A stretch of 64,000 nt of DNA. Origin: Halostella litorea (GTDB lineage Archaea > Halobacteriota > Halobacteria > Halobacteriales > Natronoarchaeaceae). Each line of letters starts with the position of its first letter. Positions within the stretch are counted from its first letter, which is position 1. The translations under genes were made by a program, and so were the position numbers. The notes under the pieces were generated by a model, which was given only the letters and a program-made list of their open reading frames with translations, was not told the DNA's origin and searched no databases. The stretch spans positions 1,240,001 through 1,304,000 of the forward strand of contig NZ_SJER01000001.1 in the NCBI RefSeq assembly GCF_004785955.1, in the 5' to 3' direction. This document shows positions 43,535-53,341 of the stretch, piece after piece.

Positions 43535-44578
43535 TTACCCGTCCGTCCCGACCACGTGCACCGCGTCCGGGTCGAACCCGACGGTCACGCGGTCACCGCT
43601 CGGCGCGTCCGGGAGCCGGACGACCAGCTCCCGCCCGTTCCAGTCGGCGTGGACCCGCACGGCCTCGCCGAGGAACTCCGCGGTCCGCACGTCGGCGCGG
43701 AGCTGGTTCGTCACCTCGTCGGGGTCCAAGGCGGCCGGCCGGACGCAGAACGTCACCCGGTCGTCCGCCGACGCCTCGACCGGCGGGATCCGGAGCGAGC
43801 GCCCGTTCACGTCGACGGTGGTCCCGGCGGCGTCGCGGCCGGCGATCCGGCCCTCGAACACGTTGTTCTCGCCGACGAACTCCGCGACGAAGCGGCGCTC
43901 GGGCCGGCGGTACACGTCCTCCGGGGGGCCGACCTGCTCGACGCGGCCGTCGTGCATGACCGCGACGCGGTCGGACACCGCCAGCGCCTCCGCCTGGTCG
44001 TGGGTGACGTAGACGGTCGTGATCCCGAGTTCGGACTGGATCGCCTTCACCTGCCGCCGGAGGCGCTCCCGGAGGCGGGCGTCGAGCGCGCTCATCGGCT
44101 CGTCCAGCAGGAGTACCTCCGGGCCGGGGGCTAGCGCCCGGGCCAGCGCGACGCGTTGCTGCTGGCCGCCGGACAGCTCCTCGGGGTCGCGGTCGCCCAT
44201 CTCGGGGAGGTCCACGAGGGAAAGCAGGTCGGCGACGCGCTCGTCGGTCGTCGCGTCGCCGGGCGGGTCCCGGAAGCGCAGGCCGTAGGCGACGTTCTCA
44301 GCGACCGTCATGTGGGGAAAGAGGGCGTAGGACTGGAACACGATCCCGACGTCGCGCTCCTCCGGGGGGACGCCCGCCATCTCCCGGTCGCCGAAGCGGA
44401 CGGCCCCCTCGGTCGGCTCCTCGAAGCCGGCGATAGCCCGCAGCGTCGTCGTCTTCCCGCAACCCGAGGGGCCGACGAGCGTGAAGAACTCGCCGTCGGC
44501 GACGTCGAGGTCGACGCCGGAGAGCGCCGTCGCGCCGTCGTAGCGCTTCGAGACGCCGTCGAGGTGAATGTCAACCAT
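43535..44578 (-). CDS. ABC ATP-binding protein (thiamine/iron type)
   Basis: A 347-aa ABC ATPase. Walker A GPSGCGKTTT is near residues 36-45, Q-loop IVFQSYALFPHM near 79, LSGGQQQRVALARAL near 134, and Walker B LLLDEPMSALDARLRERL near 158. A C-terminal regulatory domain (about 240-347) with TOBE-like strands follows. It serves the permease and binding protein encoded upstream. The start overlaps the permease stop by 8 nt. Confidence 0.92.
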   Translation of the reverse strand: MVDIHLDGVSKRYDGATALSGVDLDVADGEFFTLVGPSGCGKTTTLRAIAGFEEPTEGAVRFGDREMAGVPPEERDVGIVFQSYALFPHMTVAENVAYGLRFRDPPGDATTDERVADLLSLVDLPEMGDRDPEELSGGQQQRVALARALAPGPEVLLLDEPMSALDARLRERLRRQVKAIQSELGITTVYVTHDQAEALAVSDRVAVMHDGRVEQVGPPEDVYRRPERRFVAEFVGENNVFEGRIAGRDAAGTTVDVNGRSLRIPPVEASADDRVTFCVRPAALDPDEVTNQLRADVRTAEFLGEAVRVHADWNGRELVVRLPDAPSGDRVTVGFDPDAVHVVGTDG

Positions 44579-46397
44579 CCTCGAACCGCCCCCCGAGGCG
44601 GTCGATGACGACGAAGCTGACGCTCGTGACGACGAGCAGGACGGTGCCCATCGCGGTCGCGGGGCCGAGCCGGCGGCCGCGGTAGCGTTCGACGGCGACT
44701 GGCATCGTGTAGCTGTCCGCGCCCTCCGCAAGTATGACCGTCGAATCGAACTCGCCGACGCTGATCGCGAAGGCGAAGGCCGCGCCGGCGACGACGCCGG
44801 CGGCGACCAGCGGCAGTTCGACGTCCAGCAGCGCCCGGGCGCGGCTCGCGCCGAGCGCCCGCGCCGACTCCACCATCGCCGGGTCAAGCCGGGCGAGCGG
44901 CGGGGCGACCGACCGCGTGACGAACGGGTACGCGGCGACGGCGTGGGCGGCGACGATAGCCATCGCGCCCGTCACCTGCAGGCGGTAGCCCCCGCCGAGC
45001 GGGATGCCGAACACCGGCCCGAGCAGGAGGCCGACGCCGGTGACGATGCCCGAGACGGCTATCGGCCCCATCGCTATCGCGCCCAGGACCGTCCGCCCGC
45101 GGAACTCGCGGGTCGTCAGCAGGGCGACGGCGACGCCCATGGGGAGCGCGACGACGAGCGCGCCGAGAGCGAACGTCAGTGAGTTGCGGACCGCCGGCCA
45201 GGGTTTCGTCTGGACGGCGGTGCCCTCGACCTGGCGCTGCACGAGGAACTCGTAGTAGGCGAGCGTCGGGCCGTCGGGGCCGGCGACGCTCGTCCACACC
45301 ATGCTCAGGATCGGCCCGAGGAACACGAACGCGGCGACGGCCGCGTAGGCCATCACCGCCAGCCGGCTCGGCGAAAGCAGCGCGCGGGCCGACGGGACGA
45401 GCGGGACGCGCTCGGGCGGGTTCGCGCCGCGGCTCCCCGCGGCCTGGGCCGCCTCGTAGCGGAGGTAGGCGTAGGTCAGCGCCAGCGACACGGCGGTTTC
45501 GAGGACGGCCAGCGCCGCCGCCTCCTCGTAGCGCAGGTTCCGCAGGAGCGCGTACACCCACACCTCGACGGTGGCGAGTTCGAGGCCGCCGAGCGCCAGC
45601 ACGATGGGGAACGTCATGAACGTGAACACGAATGTCAGCAGCGCGCCGGTCAGCACCGCGGGGAGCAACTGGGGAACGACCACGTCGAGGAACGCGCGGC
45701 GGCGGCCCGCCCCGAGGCTCCGCGCGGTCTCGACGGCGCGGGCGTCGACCCCCTCCCACGCGGCGACGGTGACGCGGGTCACCAGCGGCGCGTTGTAGAA
45801 CGCGTGGGCGACGACCACGACGGCGAGGCTCCCGATGAGGTCGACCGGCGGCAGGCCGAGCGCCGCGAGCGCGTCGTTCAGCACGCCGCGCCGGCCGAAC
45901 GTGGCGACGAAGCCGATGGCGACCATCACGGAGGGGAGGATAAAGGGGAGGATCGTCAGCGACCGGAGCGTCCGCCGGCCGGGGAACTCGAAGCGGGCGA
46001 GGACGTACGCCCCCGGGAGGCCGAGCGCGAGGCTGGCGGCGGTCGAGACGAGTGCCTGGTAGGCCGTGAAGCCGAACAGCCCGAAGTCGGGGAGGCCGGC
46101 GTCGCCGGCGGCGACCGCGCCGGCCCAGGCGGCGACGTTGCCCGCGTGCCGCGGGACGGCAAGCGGGTCGGCGGCGACGCCGGCCAGCGCGCCCACGTAG
46201 AACTCGTCGGTGAGCACGTCGGCGAGCGGCGCGACCGAGACCCGGGGCGGGACCCCCGGGACGACCGTCGCCGCCTCCGAGAGGACGATCCCCACCGGGA
46301 GGTAGAACACGAGCGCGATGGTGACGGCCGCCGCGGCGGCGACCGCGCCGACCGCGTGGCGTTCGAGCGCCGCGGCGACCCGACCTGTACGGCTCAC
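44571..46397 (-). CDS. Fused two-domain ABC permease (thiamine/iron type)
   Basis: A 608-aa membrane protein containing two permease halves in one chain. There are two EAA loops: ETARSLGAGRRRAFLDVVVPQLLP in the first half and ESARALGASRARALLDVELPLVAAG in the second. This is the arrangement of ThiP and of ferric-iron FbpB-type permeases. The GTG start at 46397 lies 25 nt after the binding-protein stop. The thiamine assignment rests on the binding protein. Confidence 0.9.
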   Translation of the reverse strand: MSRTGRVAAALERHAVGAVAAAAAVTIALVFYLPVGIVLSEAATVVPGVPPRVSVAPLADVLTDEFYVGALAGVAADPLAVPRHAGNVAAWAGAVAAGDAGLPDFGLFGFTAYQALVSTAASLALGLPGAYVLARFEFPGRRTLRSLTILPFILPSVMVAIGFVATFGRRGVLNDALAALGLPPVDLIGSLAVVVVAHAFYNAPLVTRVTVAAWEGVDARAVETARSLGAGRRRAFLDVVVPQLLPAVLTGALLTFVFTFMTFPIVLALGGLELATVEVWVYALLRNLRYEEAAALAVLETAVSLALTYAYLRYEAAQAAGSRGANPPERVPLVPSARALLSPSRLAVMAYAAVAAFVFLGPILSMVWTSVAGPDGPTLAYYEFLVQRQVEGTAVQTKPWPAVRNSLTFALGALVVALPMGVAVALLTTREFRGRTVLGAIAMGPIAVSGIVTGVGLLLGPVFGIPLGGGYRLQVTGAMAIVAAHAVAAYPFVTRSVAPPLARLDPAMVESARALGASRARALLDVELPLVAAGVVAGAAFAFAISVGEFDSTVILAEGADSYTMPVAVERYRGRRLGPATAMGTVLLVVTSVSFVVIDRLGGRFEDG

Positions 46398-46422
46398 GCT
46401 GAAAGCAGGGGCGGCCCGCGGG

Positions 46423-47535
46423 TTAGTTCCCGGCGATCTCCCGGGCCCACTCGCTGACCCAGCCGTCGAGGCTGCCCGACAGCGTCTCGTAGTCGAACAT
46501 CACCGTCTCGTCGGGTTCGAGCGCGTACTCGTCGAACTCCGAGTCGAGGTCGGCGTGGTCGGTCGCGGGCAGCTGGACGTTGCGGACGGCGATCTCGCCC
46601 TGCACCGCCGGCGAGAGGACGAAATCGAGGAACTCGAAGCCAAGCGCCGGCGAGTCCGAGGCCTCGAACACGGCCATCCCCTCCGGGTTGGCGTACCCCT
46701 GTCCGTTCGGGAACGCGACCTGGTGGCGGCTCATGTCCTGGTCGTAGCGGTTGGCGTACACCTGGTCGGTGGAGTAGGAGACCACCATCGGGCGCTCGCC
46801 CTGGCTGTACGCGTCGTAGGAGTCGCTCCACGAGCTGGAGATCCGCACGTCGTTGTCGACCAGGTCCCGCCAGTAGTCGAGGTAGCCGTCCTCGCCGTAT
46901 CCGTCGACGGTCCACAGCATGAACGCCCGGCCGGGGTCGCTGTCCTGGGCGTTCTGGGCCAGCAACGTGCCATCGTAGGGGTCGGCCGTCAGGTCGTCCA
47001 GGCTCGTCGGCTCGTCGACCTCGTTCTCGTCGTACACGAGCGCGATGTAGCCGGTGTCGTACGGGATCGCCCGCGACTGCGGGTCGAACCGGAGGTCGTC
47101 CTTCACGGCGCCTCCGTTCTCCAGTTCGTACACGTCGCTGCTCATGAACAGCGAGTCGTCGAGTTCCCGGTCGGCGACGACGAGGTCGTCGACGTTCAGC
47201 CCGAGGTAGACGTCGGCGTCGATGCTCGCGTCCCGGCCCGCCCGCTGGACGTACTCGTTGACGCCGTTCTCCGCGACCTTCCAGTTCAGGGTCACGTCCG
47301 GGAACTCCTCCTCGAACCGCTCTTTCACCCACTGGCCGGGGCTGCTGCTGGGCGAGTCCACGAACGCGCTGTAGGTGGCGACGGTGAGTTCCCCCTCGAA
47401 GCTCTCCGGGGTGGTCAGCGTCTCCACGTCGTCCCCGTCGTCGCCGCCGTTGCCGTCGTCGGTCTGCGTTATGCACCCTGCGAGCGCCGTGCCGGCGACG
47501 CCGGCGGTCGCCGTCAGGAAGGTTCGCCGTCTCAT
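46423..47535 (-). CDS. Thiamine-type ABC substrate-binding lipoprotein
   Basis: A 370-aa secreted protein. A Tat signal (MRRRTFLTATAGVAG) and lipobox ALAGC (Cys21) are present. The mature part starts LTVATYSAFVDSPSSSPGQWVKERFEEEFPDV, the typical beginning of TbpA/ThiB proteins. Segments YDTGYIALVYDENEV and PMVVSYSTDQVYA also match. Iron or another small ligand remains possible. A TATA-like CGTTAAG on the minus strand (47560-47566) is 25-31 nt before the ATG. It is first in its three-gene operon. Confidence 0.88.
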   Translation of the reverse strand: MRRRTFLTATAGVAGTALAGCITQTDDGNGGDDGDDVETLTTPESFEGELTVATYSAFVDSPSSSPGQWVKERFEEEFPDVTLNWKVAENGVNEYVQRAGRDASIDADVYLGLNVDDLVVADRELDDSLFMSSDVYELENGGAVKDDLRFDPQSRAIPYDTGYIALVYDENEVDEPTSLDDLTADPYDGTLLAQNAQDSDPGRAFMLWTVDGYGEDGYLDYWRDLVDNDVRISSSWSDSYDAYSQGERPMVVSYSTDQVYANRYDQDMSRHQVAFPNGQGYANPEGMAVFEASDSPALGFEFLDFVLSPAVQGEIAVRNVQLPATDHADLDSEFDEYALEPDETVMFDYETLSGSLDGWVSEWAREIAGN

Positions 47536-47673
47536 TACTCGGTGGTTGAACTGGGTGGTCTTAACGTCGGTGATCCGCGACGGCGTCGGTGGGCGGGGGT
47601 CGCCGTCCCCGGCCCGCCGTCGGATGGGGGGGCGTGGCGGAACGGTTTTGTCACCGGGGCGAGAGCACAAACC

Positions 47674-48816
47674 GTGTCACGCAGTCGTCGGTACGTGCTC
47701 TCGGGGGTCGTCGCCGCGCTCGCGCTCGTCGCGGCGTTCATCCTCCGGGACGTGCTCGCAACGGTGTTTTTCGCGGTCACGGTGGCGGCGGTCTTCGCGC
47801 CGGTGTACCGCCGGCTGGTCGCCCGCGGCGTCCCGGCGTGGTGGGCGAGCGTCGCCACGTCCGCGCTCGCCTTCCTCTCGGCGCTGGCCGTGTTCACGCC
47901 GCTGGTCGGCGTGCTGTACCGCCGCCGCGACCAGTTGCTCGACCTGTTCCGCAGCCTGCCCTCCGCGGTCGAGATCGAGTTCCTCGGTTACAGCCGGGTC
48001 ATCGAAGCGGGCGAGGCGCGGTCGATCGTCGCGGGGTATCTGGGGGACATCGCGGTCGACGTCGCCGCCGCGACGCCGGTGCTCGGGATCAAGTTCGCGC
48101 TGTTTGCGTTCGTCGTGTTCGGCTTCCTGCTGGGGAGCGACCGCGCCTACCGCGCGGCCGTCGGGACCGTTCCCGTCGAGTACCGCGGCGTCGTCGAGGC
48201 GCTCCACGAGCGCGCCCGGTCGACGCTGTTCGCCATCTACGTGCTCCAGGCCGCGACCGCGCTGGGCACGTTCGCCGTCGCGCTCGTGCTGTTCCTGGCG
48301 CTTGGCTACTCCGGCGCGGTGACGCTCGCGGTCGTCGCGGGCGTGCTCCAGTTCCTCCCCATCGTCGGGCCGAGCGTCCTGCTCGGCGTGCTCGTGGCGT
48401 ACGAACTGCTCGCCGGAAACGTCGCGATGGCGGCGCTGGTCGGCGTCGCCGGGGCGGTGTTCGTCGGCTACCTCCCCGACGTTGTCATCCGGTCGCGGCT
48501 CGCGCGCCGGAGCGCCGACATGCCGAGCACGCTGTATTTCATCGGCTTCACCGGCGGCCTGCTCACCCTCGGCCCGATCGGGATCATCGCCGGCCCGCTC
48601 GCGGTGGCCCTGCTCGTCGAGGGGGTCGAACTGCTGTCGGCGGAGACGGGCGGCTACCGGCAGTCGACGCTCACGGAGGACGGGGGGACGGATGCCGAGG
48701 GACCGGACGATGCCGACGAAACGGACGGACCGGCGTCGGACGACGACCCGCCCGCCGCGCCGTCCGACTCCCCCGCCCCGCCGGGGCCGGGCGACGCCCC
48801 GAGCGACGCGGAGTGA
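47674..48816 (+). CDS. AI-2E family transporter
   Basis: A 380-aa polytopic membrane protein of the YdiK/AI-2E transporter group, with about eight hydrophobic segments and the family pattern FLALGYSGAVTLAVVAGVLQFLPIVGPSVLLG near residues 205-237. It ends in a D/P-rich tail. The family name comes from a bacterial quorum-signal exporter; the real substrate in archaea is unknown. The GTG at 47674 begins SRSRRYVLSG and gives the family length. The longer upstream readings overlap the divergent thiB-like gene. Confidence 0.88.
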   Translation: MSRSRRYVLSGVVAALALVAAFILRDVLATVFFAVTVAAVFAPVYRRLVARGVPAWWASVATSALAFLSALAVFTPLVGVLYRRRDQLLDLFRSLPSAVEIEFLGYSRVIEAGEARSIVAGYLGDIAVDVAAATPVLGIKFALFAFVVFGFLLGSDRAYRAAVGTVPVEYRGVVEALHERARSTLFAIYVLQAATALGTFAVALVLFLALGYSGAVTLAVVAGVLQFLPIVGPSVLLGVLVAYELLAGNVAMAALVGVAGAVFVGYLPDVVIRSRLARRSADMPSTLYFIGFTGGLLTLGPIGIIAGPLAVALLVEGVELLSAETGGYRQSTLTEDGGTDAEGPDDADETDGPASDDDPPAAPSDSPAPPGPGDAPSDAE

Positions 48817-48850
48817 AGGGGCCAGTCGGACCGCCGGACGTCGGCCCGCC

Positions 48851-50296
48851 TCAGTCGTCGGCGGGCACGGCGTCCGGCCGGAACTCCCGGCTGATCGCCT
48901 TCCACTTCCCCGTGGCGAACCGCCGGTAGTTGATCGCCGCCGGGACGGCCGTCTCCGCGACGAACGAGAGGTACAGCCCGGCGATCCCGAGCGCCGTCGT
49001 CGCGCCGAGGTAGGCAAGCGGGAGCGCGACGGCGAACATCCCGACCGCCTGGCTGTAGAACGGCCAGCGCGTGTCGCCGCTGGCGTCAAGCGGCCCCGCG
49101 GTCGCGCCCTTCACCGCCTGCGGGATCGAGGCGACGCAGGCGGCGTACACGAACGCCGTCGCCACCGGCACGGACGGGTCGCCGGCGTCGCCGACGAACG
49201 CGATGGCGATGGGCCGTGCGAACAGGCCGATCGCGACCGCGGCGACGGCGTACGTCGCCACCGAGAAGCGGATCACGTCGCGGGCGTACGCCTCGGCGGC
49301 GCGCTCGTCCTCGCCGCCGAGTTCCTGCCCGACGAGGCTGGAGGCGGCCAGCCCGAAGCCCCACCCCGGCGTGTTCATGATCCCCCAGATGCGGCGGGCG
49401 ATGACGTAGCCGGCCACGACCGTCGGGCCGAACAGGCCCACGATGGCGAGCATCGGGAACTTCGCGACGGTCCACACGAGGTTCCGGCCGACGACCGGGA
49501 GCCCGATGTCGAAGAGGTCGCGGAGGACGCCCCGGTCGACGTACCGCCCGGCGAACCGCACGCTGACGCCCAGGTCGCCCGTGCCGGGGAGCCGCCCGGC
49601 CGCCAGCCCGACGGCGAACGCCGTCGTGACGAGGACGTTGGCGGCGACCGTCCCCAGCGCCGCGCCGACGACCCCCATCCCCAGTCCGAAGATCAGGACG
49701 GCGTTGCCGACGACGTTGGCGACCGCGCCGCCCGCCCGGACCAGCATCGGCGTGTACGCGTCGTCCATCCCGATGTAGATCCGGCTGCCGACGAGGTTGA
49801 GCCCCGCGAAGGGCACGCCGAACGCGAGCACGCGCAGGTAGTCCGCGCCGAGGCGGATCGTCCGCGCGTCGTCGGACATCACCCCGATGAGGTCGGCGGG
49901 AAACAGGTAGAAGGCGACGGCGACGGGGACGGTCACCGCGAGGACGAGCGCCACGGAGGTGCGGATCGCCTGCCCCAGTTCGCCGTGGGCGTCGGCCCCG
50001 TAGCGCTGGGAGACCAGCGCGATGGTGCCGCCGGCGAACCCGCCGCCGAGCGAGAACGCGATCCCCCAGTACGGCGTGGCGAAGCCGACGCCGGCGATGG
50101 CGAGCGGGCCGACCGCCAGCCCCACCATCGCCACGTCGACGGCGTTTTTCGACATCCGCGCGATCCCGGTGAGGATCCGCGGCCAGGCCAACTCCGTCGT
50201 CCGGCGCGCCCGCTCGCCGGAGATCAGGCCGGCGCGGGCGAGCGCGAGGCCGATCCAGAGGACGACCAGCCGGACGGGGTTCGGAACGCGTCGCAC
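48851..50296 (-). CDS. MATE family efflux protein
   Basis: A 481-aa multidrug/toxic-compound exporter with about twelve hydrophobic helices in two halves. Family patterns are LAWPRILTGIARMSKNAVDVAMVGLAVGPLAIAGVGFATPYWG near the start and NTPGWGFGLAASSLVGQELGGEDERAAE near residue 310-340. It probably uses an ion gradient. The GTG at 50296 gives the normal family start; an ATG at 50404 would add 36 unlikely residues. It is convergent with the AI-2E-type gene. Confidence 0.9.
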   Translation of the reverse strand: MRRVPNPVRLVVLWIGLALARAGLISGERARRTTELAWPRILTGIARMSKNAVDVAMVGLAVGPLAIAGVGFATPYWGIAFSLGGGFAGGTIALVSQRYGADAHGELGQAIRTSVALVLAVTVPVAVAFYLFPADLIGVMSDDARTIRLGADYLRVLAFGVPFAGLNLVGSRIYIGMDDAYTPMLVRAGGAVANVVGNAVLIFGLGMGVVGAALGTVAANVLVTTAFAVGLAAGRLPGTGDLGVSVRFAGRYVDRGVLRDLFDIGLPVVGRNLVWTVAKFPMLAIVGLFGPTVVAGYVIARRIWGIMNTPGWGFGLAASSLVGQELGGEDERAAEAYARDVIRFSVATYAVAAVAIGLFARPIAIAFVGDAGDPSVPVATAFVYAACVASIPQAVKGATAGPLDASGDTRWPFYSQAVGMFAVALPLAYLGATTALGIAGLYLSFVAETAVPAAINYRRFATGKWKAISREFRPDAVPADD

Positions 50297-50473
50297 GGCG
50301 GATCGTATTTCGAACCGAAACAAAGGGGTTGCGATGCGAACGCCGTTCGTTTCGGACCCACACACCCCGTCACGCCCGCACTCGCCCCGAACGAGTCGTT
50401 TCACGCAAGCCGAATCCGGCTGCTATAGCGACGGCTCCCGGCGCGGACGGGACGGCCGCCCGGACCCGACGCG

Positions 50474-52093
50474 TCAGCCCGCGACCGCCGGCCCGCGGGC
50501 GGCGTCGGCCCGGAGCGGCGGCGGCGCGAGCGCCTCGGACTCGTTGTCGTCGCCGTCCCCGGTCTCCTCGACGACGTAGCGCTGGCCGGCCATCGGTTCG
50601 AGCAGGCTGTCGACCGGCGCGCGGTCGTCCCGGAGGACGGGCACGCCGTCCGTCTCGGCCGACCGCTCGAAGTTCGCTATCTCGTCGGACAGGTCGAGCC
50701 CCACGTCGCGCTCCTCGTTGCGTTCCCGTAGCTCCGCCTCGGTGAGTTGCCCGTCGCGTTTGGTCGCCATCAGCTCGATGTTCTGGACGGACGCCGCGCC
50801 CGCCGTCGGGAAGGCGTACACCTGCGGGAACGCCCGCTCCATCGTCTTGTACTCCGCGCGGTAGAACTTCGAGGCCGGCCCGTTCCGGGCGGAGATGACG
50901 TTGGCCAGCAGGACGCCGTCCTCGTCGAGGCGGTCGTTCGCCAGTTGCATGAACTCGACCGTGGTCAGCTGGAACGGCACCTTGTCCCGCTTGTACGCGT
51001 CGAGGACGATCAGGTCGTACGTCTTCTCGGTCTCCTGCAGGTACTGGCGGCCGCCCTCGTTGTACACGTTCAGCTGGTCGGTCTCGGGGACGCGGAAGTA
51101 CTCGCGGGCGACGTCTATCACCTCAGGGTCTATCTCGGCCACGTCGACGGTCGCGTTGTACTCCTCGACGAACCGCTTCGGGCCGGTGAAACCGCCGCCG
51201 CCGACGAACAGCACCCGGTCCACGTCGTCGGCGACGAGCATGGGGACGTGGAAGTACCGCGTGTACTCGAACACGTGGCGGGTCGGGGCGTCCTTGTCCA
51301 TCGCGCTGTGGCGCTGGCCGTCGAGGTACAGCGTCCGCGTGTCGCCGCTGTCGATGACCTCTAGCTCCTGGTACGGCGTCTGGGTCTGGTACACCACCTC
51401 GCCGCGGACGGAGTAGCCGACCGCCGGGGCCAGCACGGCGGCGACCAGCAGCAGCGTCACGACGGCGACGGCGGCCGCCGGCCGGCGCTCCGGCGAGGGA
51501 AAGAGCAGCCACGCCGCGGTCACGACGAGGGAGGCGCCGAAGGCGAGGCCGATCAGGTCGACCGACAGCGACGGGATCAGGAAGTACGTCGTCCCGAACG
51601 CGCCGACGAGGCTCCCCACGGTGCCGACGGCGTACACGTGGCCGGAGGCCGCGCCGATCCCGTCCGCCCGCGTCAGTTCGGCCCCGTACGGGCTGATGAA
51701 CCCGAGCAGGTACGTCGGCGGGCCGAACAGGAGGACGATGGCGGGCAGCGACGCGTAGCGCGCCGGGAGCGGGAACGCCGCCGCGCTCGCGAGCAGGAGG
51801 TCGCCGGCGAAGATGAGCACCGCGACGTAGCCGGCCGTGCCGGCGAGCAGGACCGCCAGCCGCTCGTTGGTCGCCTCCGTGGCGGCGCGTTTCCCGCCGA
51901 CGTGGTAGCCGAGGCTCAGCGCGGCGAGGAACACGCCGATGATGCTCCCCCAGGTGTAGATGCTGCTCCCGAACTGCGGGGCCACGACCCGCCCCGCGAG
52001 TATCTCCAGCCCCATGCTGGCGACGCCGGAGACGAACACCGCCGTCTCCGGCTTCGACGGCGCGGCGGGGACACGGCCTGACGTGCTTTCCAT
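50474..52093 (-). CDS. Membrane-fused spermidine synthase-like protein
   Basis: A 539-aa protein. The N-terminal about 220 residues have seven to eight hydrophobic segments. The C-terminal half is a polyamine-synthase-like domain with VLFVGGGGFTGPKRFVEEYNATVDVAEIDPEVIDVAREYF and YDLIVLDAYKRDKVPFQLTTVEFMQ. These fused proteins are common in haloarchaea, but it is not shown that they make polyamines. The ATG at 52093 (MESTSGRVP) was preferred over 52120. Confidence 0.88.
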   Translation of the reverse strand: MESTSGRVPAAPSKPETAVFVSGVASMGLEILAGRVVAPQFGSSIYTWGSIIGVFLAALSLGYHVGGKRAATEATNERLAVLLAGTAGYVAVLIFAGDLLLASAAAFPLPARYASLPAIVLLFGPPTYLLGFISPYGAELTRADGIGAASGHVYAVGTVGSLVGAFGTTYFLIPSLSVDLIGLAFGASLVVTAAWLLFPSPERRPAAAVAVVTLLLVAAVLAPAVGYSVRGEVVYQTQTPYQELEVIDSGDTRTLYLDGQRHSAMDKDAPTRHVFEYTRYFHVPMLVADDVDRVLFVGGGGFTGPKRFVEEYNATVDVAEIDPEVIDVAREYFRVPETDQLNVYNEGGRQYLQETEKTYDLIVLDAYKRDKVPFQLTTVEFMQLANDRLDEDGVLLANVISARNGPASKFYRAEYKTMERAFPQVYAFPTAGAASVQNIELMATKRDGQLTEAELRERNEERDVGLDLSDEIANFERSAETDGVPVLRDDRAPVDSLLEPMAGQRYVVEETGDGDDNESEALAPPPLRADAARGPAVAG

Positions 52094-52197
52094 CGGGCGG
52101 TCCAAGGGGCCAAGCGGCACTAAGCGTTGGGGAACCGGCCCCGGCCGCGCCGTCGCGTGGACCCCTCGCTTTTCACCGGCGGGACGGTCACACGTAC

Positions 52198-52854
52198 ATG
52201 GCCACGATAGCGTCGTTTACCGTTCCGGCGGACGCCTTCCCGCTGGGGAGCCTGTTCGAGGACCTCCCGGCGGCGACGATGGAACTGGACCGCATCGTCC
52301 CGACGACGGACACGGTGATCCCGTACGTCTGGGTCCGGAACGCCGCGGTCGACGACGTCGCCGCGGCCATCGGGGCACACCCCGACCTGGCCGGGATGGA
52401 ACTGGTCGACACGACGCCGGACGTGTCGCTGTACCGGGTGGCGTGGGACAGCGACGCACGCGGCCTCGTCACCTGCATCGCCGACAGTGACGCGTCGCTG
52501 CTGCGCGCGACCGGGACGGCCGCGGAGTGGACCTTCGAACTCCGCGGCGACGACGCCGACGCGGTCGCGGACTTCCGGCGGCGCTGTGTGGCCTGCGGCG
52601 TCGACGTCACGCTCACGCGCCTGCACACGCTCTCGGAGAACGAACTGGGCGGCCGGTACGGCCTGACGCCGGCACAGCGGGAGGCGCTGTTGCTCGCCTT
52701 CGAGGAGGGGTACTACGACGACCCCCGGGCGACGACCCTGCAGGAACTGGCCGACCGCTTCGGCATCTCCCGGACGGCGGTGTCGGCGCGGCTGAAACGC
52801 GGCTACCGCAACCTCATCGGCAGCACGCTCGTCCCGGCGGCCGACGGCGAGTAG
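52198..52854 (+). CDS. HTH-10 (bacterio-opsin activator type) regulator
   Basis: A 218-aa transcription regulator. The first about 150 residues form the sensor-like N-terminal domain (ASFTVPADAFPLGSLFEDLP). The C-terminal HTH-10 domain is LTPAQREALLLAFEEGYYDDPRATTLQELADRFGISRTAVSARLKRGYRNLI near residues 157-208. Haloarchaeal paralogues control many stress and light genes; its targets are unknown. The ATG follows a TCACACGTAC patch. Confidence 0.92.
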   Translation: MATIASFTVPADAFPLGSLFEDLPAATMELDRIVPTTDTVIPYVWVRNAAVDDVAAAIGAHPDLAGMELVDTTPDVSLYRVAWDSDARGLVTCIADSDASLLRATGTAAEWTFELRGDDADAVADFRRRCVACGVDVTLTRLHTLSENELGGRYGLTPAQREALLLAFEEGYYDDPRATTLQELADRFGISRTAVSARLKRGYRNLIGSTLVPAADGE

Positions 52855-52949
52855 CCGGGGGTACCGCCGCGTGGTCGGATCCCCACTTGAACACCTTCCA
52901 TAGTGAACCTCCGCGTTGAACCCCGGCGGTGGCATAGCCGTGGTACGAA

Positions 52950-53258
52950 ATGTCTTCCCGAAACACCTCCCCGTTCGACGCGCTTCCGTTCGACTACGAG
53001 ATGGAGCCGGCCGAACGGTTCAGCGAGGCCGTCGTCAGCGCCGTGACCGCGGTTTCGGGCTACGAGCCGGTCGCCCTGCCGGACGGCGACGGCCGCGTCC
53101 TCCCGCCGCTGTACGACTTCGTCGACCCGGACGCCCTCGACACGCTGCTCGGGCGGACGCCGGACGACGGCCCCGGGGCGGACCGCCTGCGGTTCGACTA
53201 CGACGAGTTCGAGGTGACCGTCGAGGCGGCCGGGACGGTCCGGGTCCGGACGCGCTGA
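52950..53258 (+). CDS. HalOD1 output-domain protein
   Basis: A 102-aa stand-alone HalOD1 domain: RFSEAVVSAVTAVSGYEPVALP, LPPLYDFVDPDALDTLLG and the terminal LRFDYDEFEVTVEAAGTVRVR. HalOD1 is a haloarchaeal output domain of signalling proteins and also occurs alone. It is 95 nt downstream of the HTH-10 gene in the same direction. What it binds is not known. Confidence 0.85.
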   Translation: MSSRNTSPFDALPFDYEMEPAERFSEAVVSAVTAVSGYEPVALPDGDGRVLPPLYDFVDPDALDTLLGRTPDDGPGADRLRFDYDEFEVTVEAAGTVRVRTR

Positions 53259-53341
53259 GTTCCCCCGCCCAGCTTTCTCCCCGCTTTCCCCGGTCCCGGC
53301 AGAACGAAAACGGGTTTAACCAGGCTCGCGGATCCCCACCC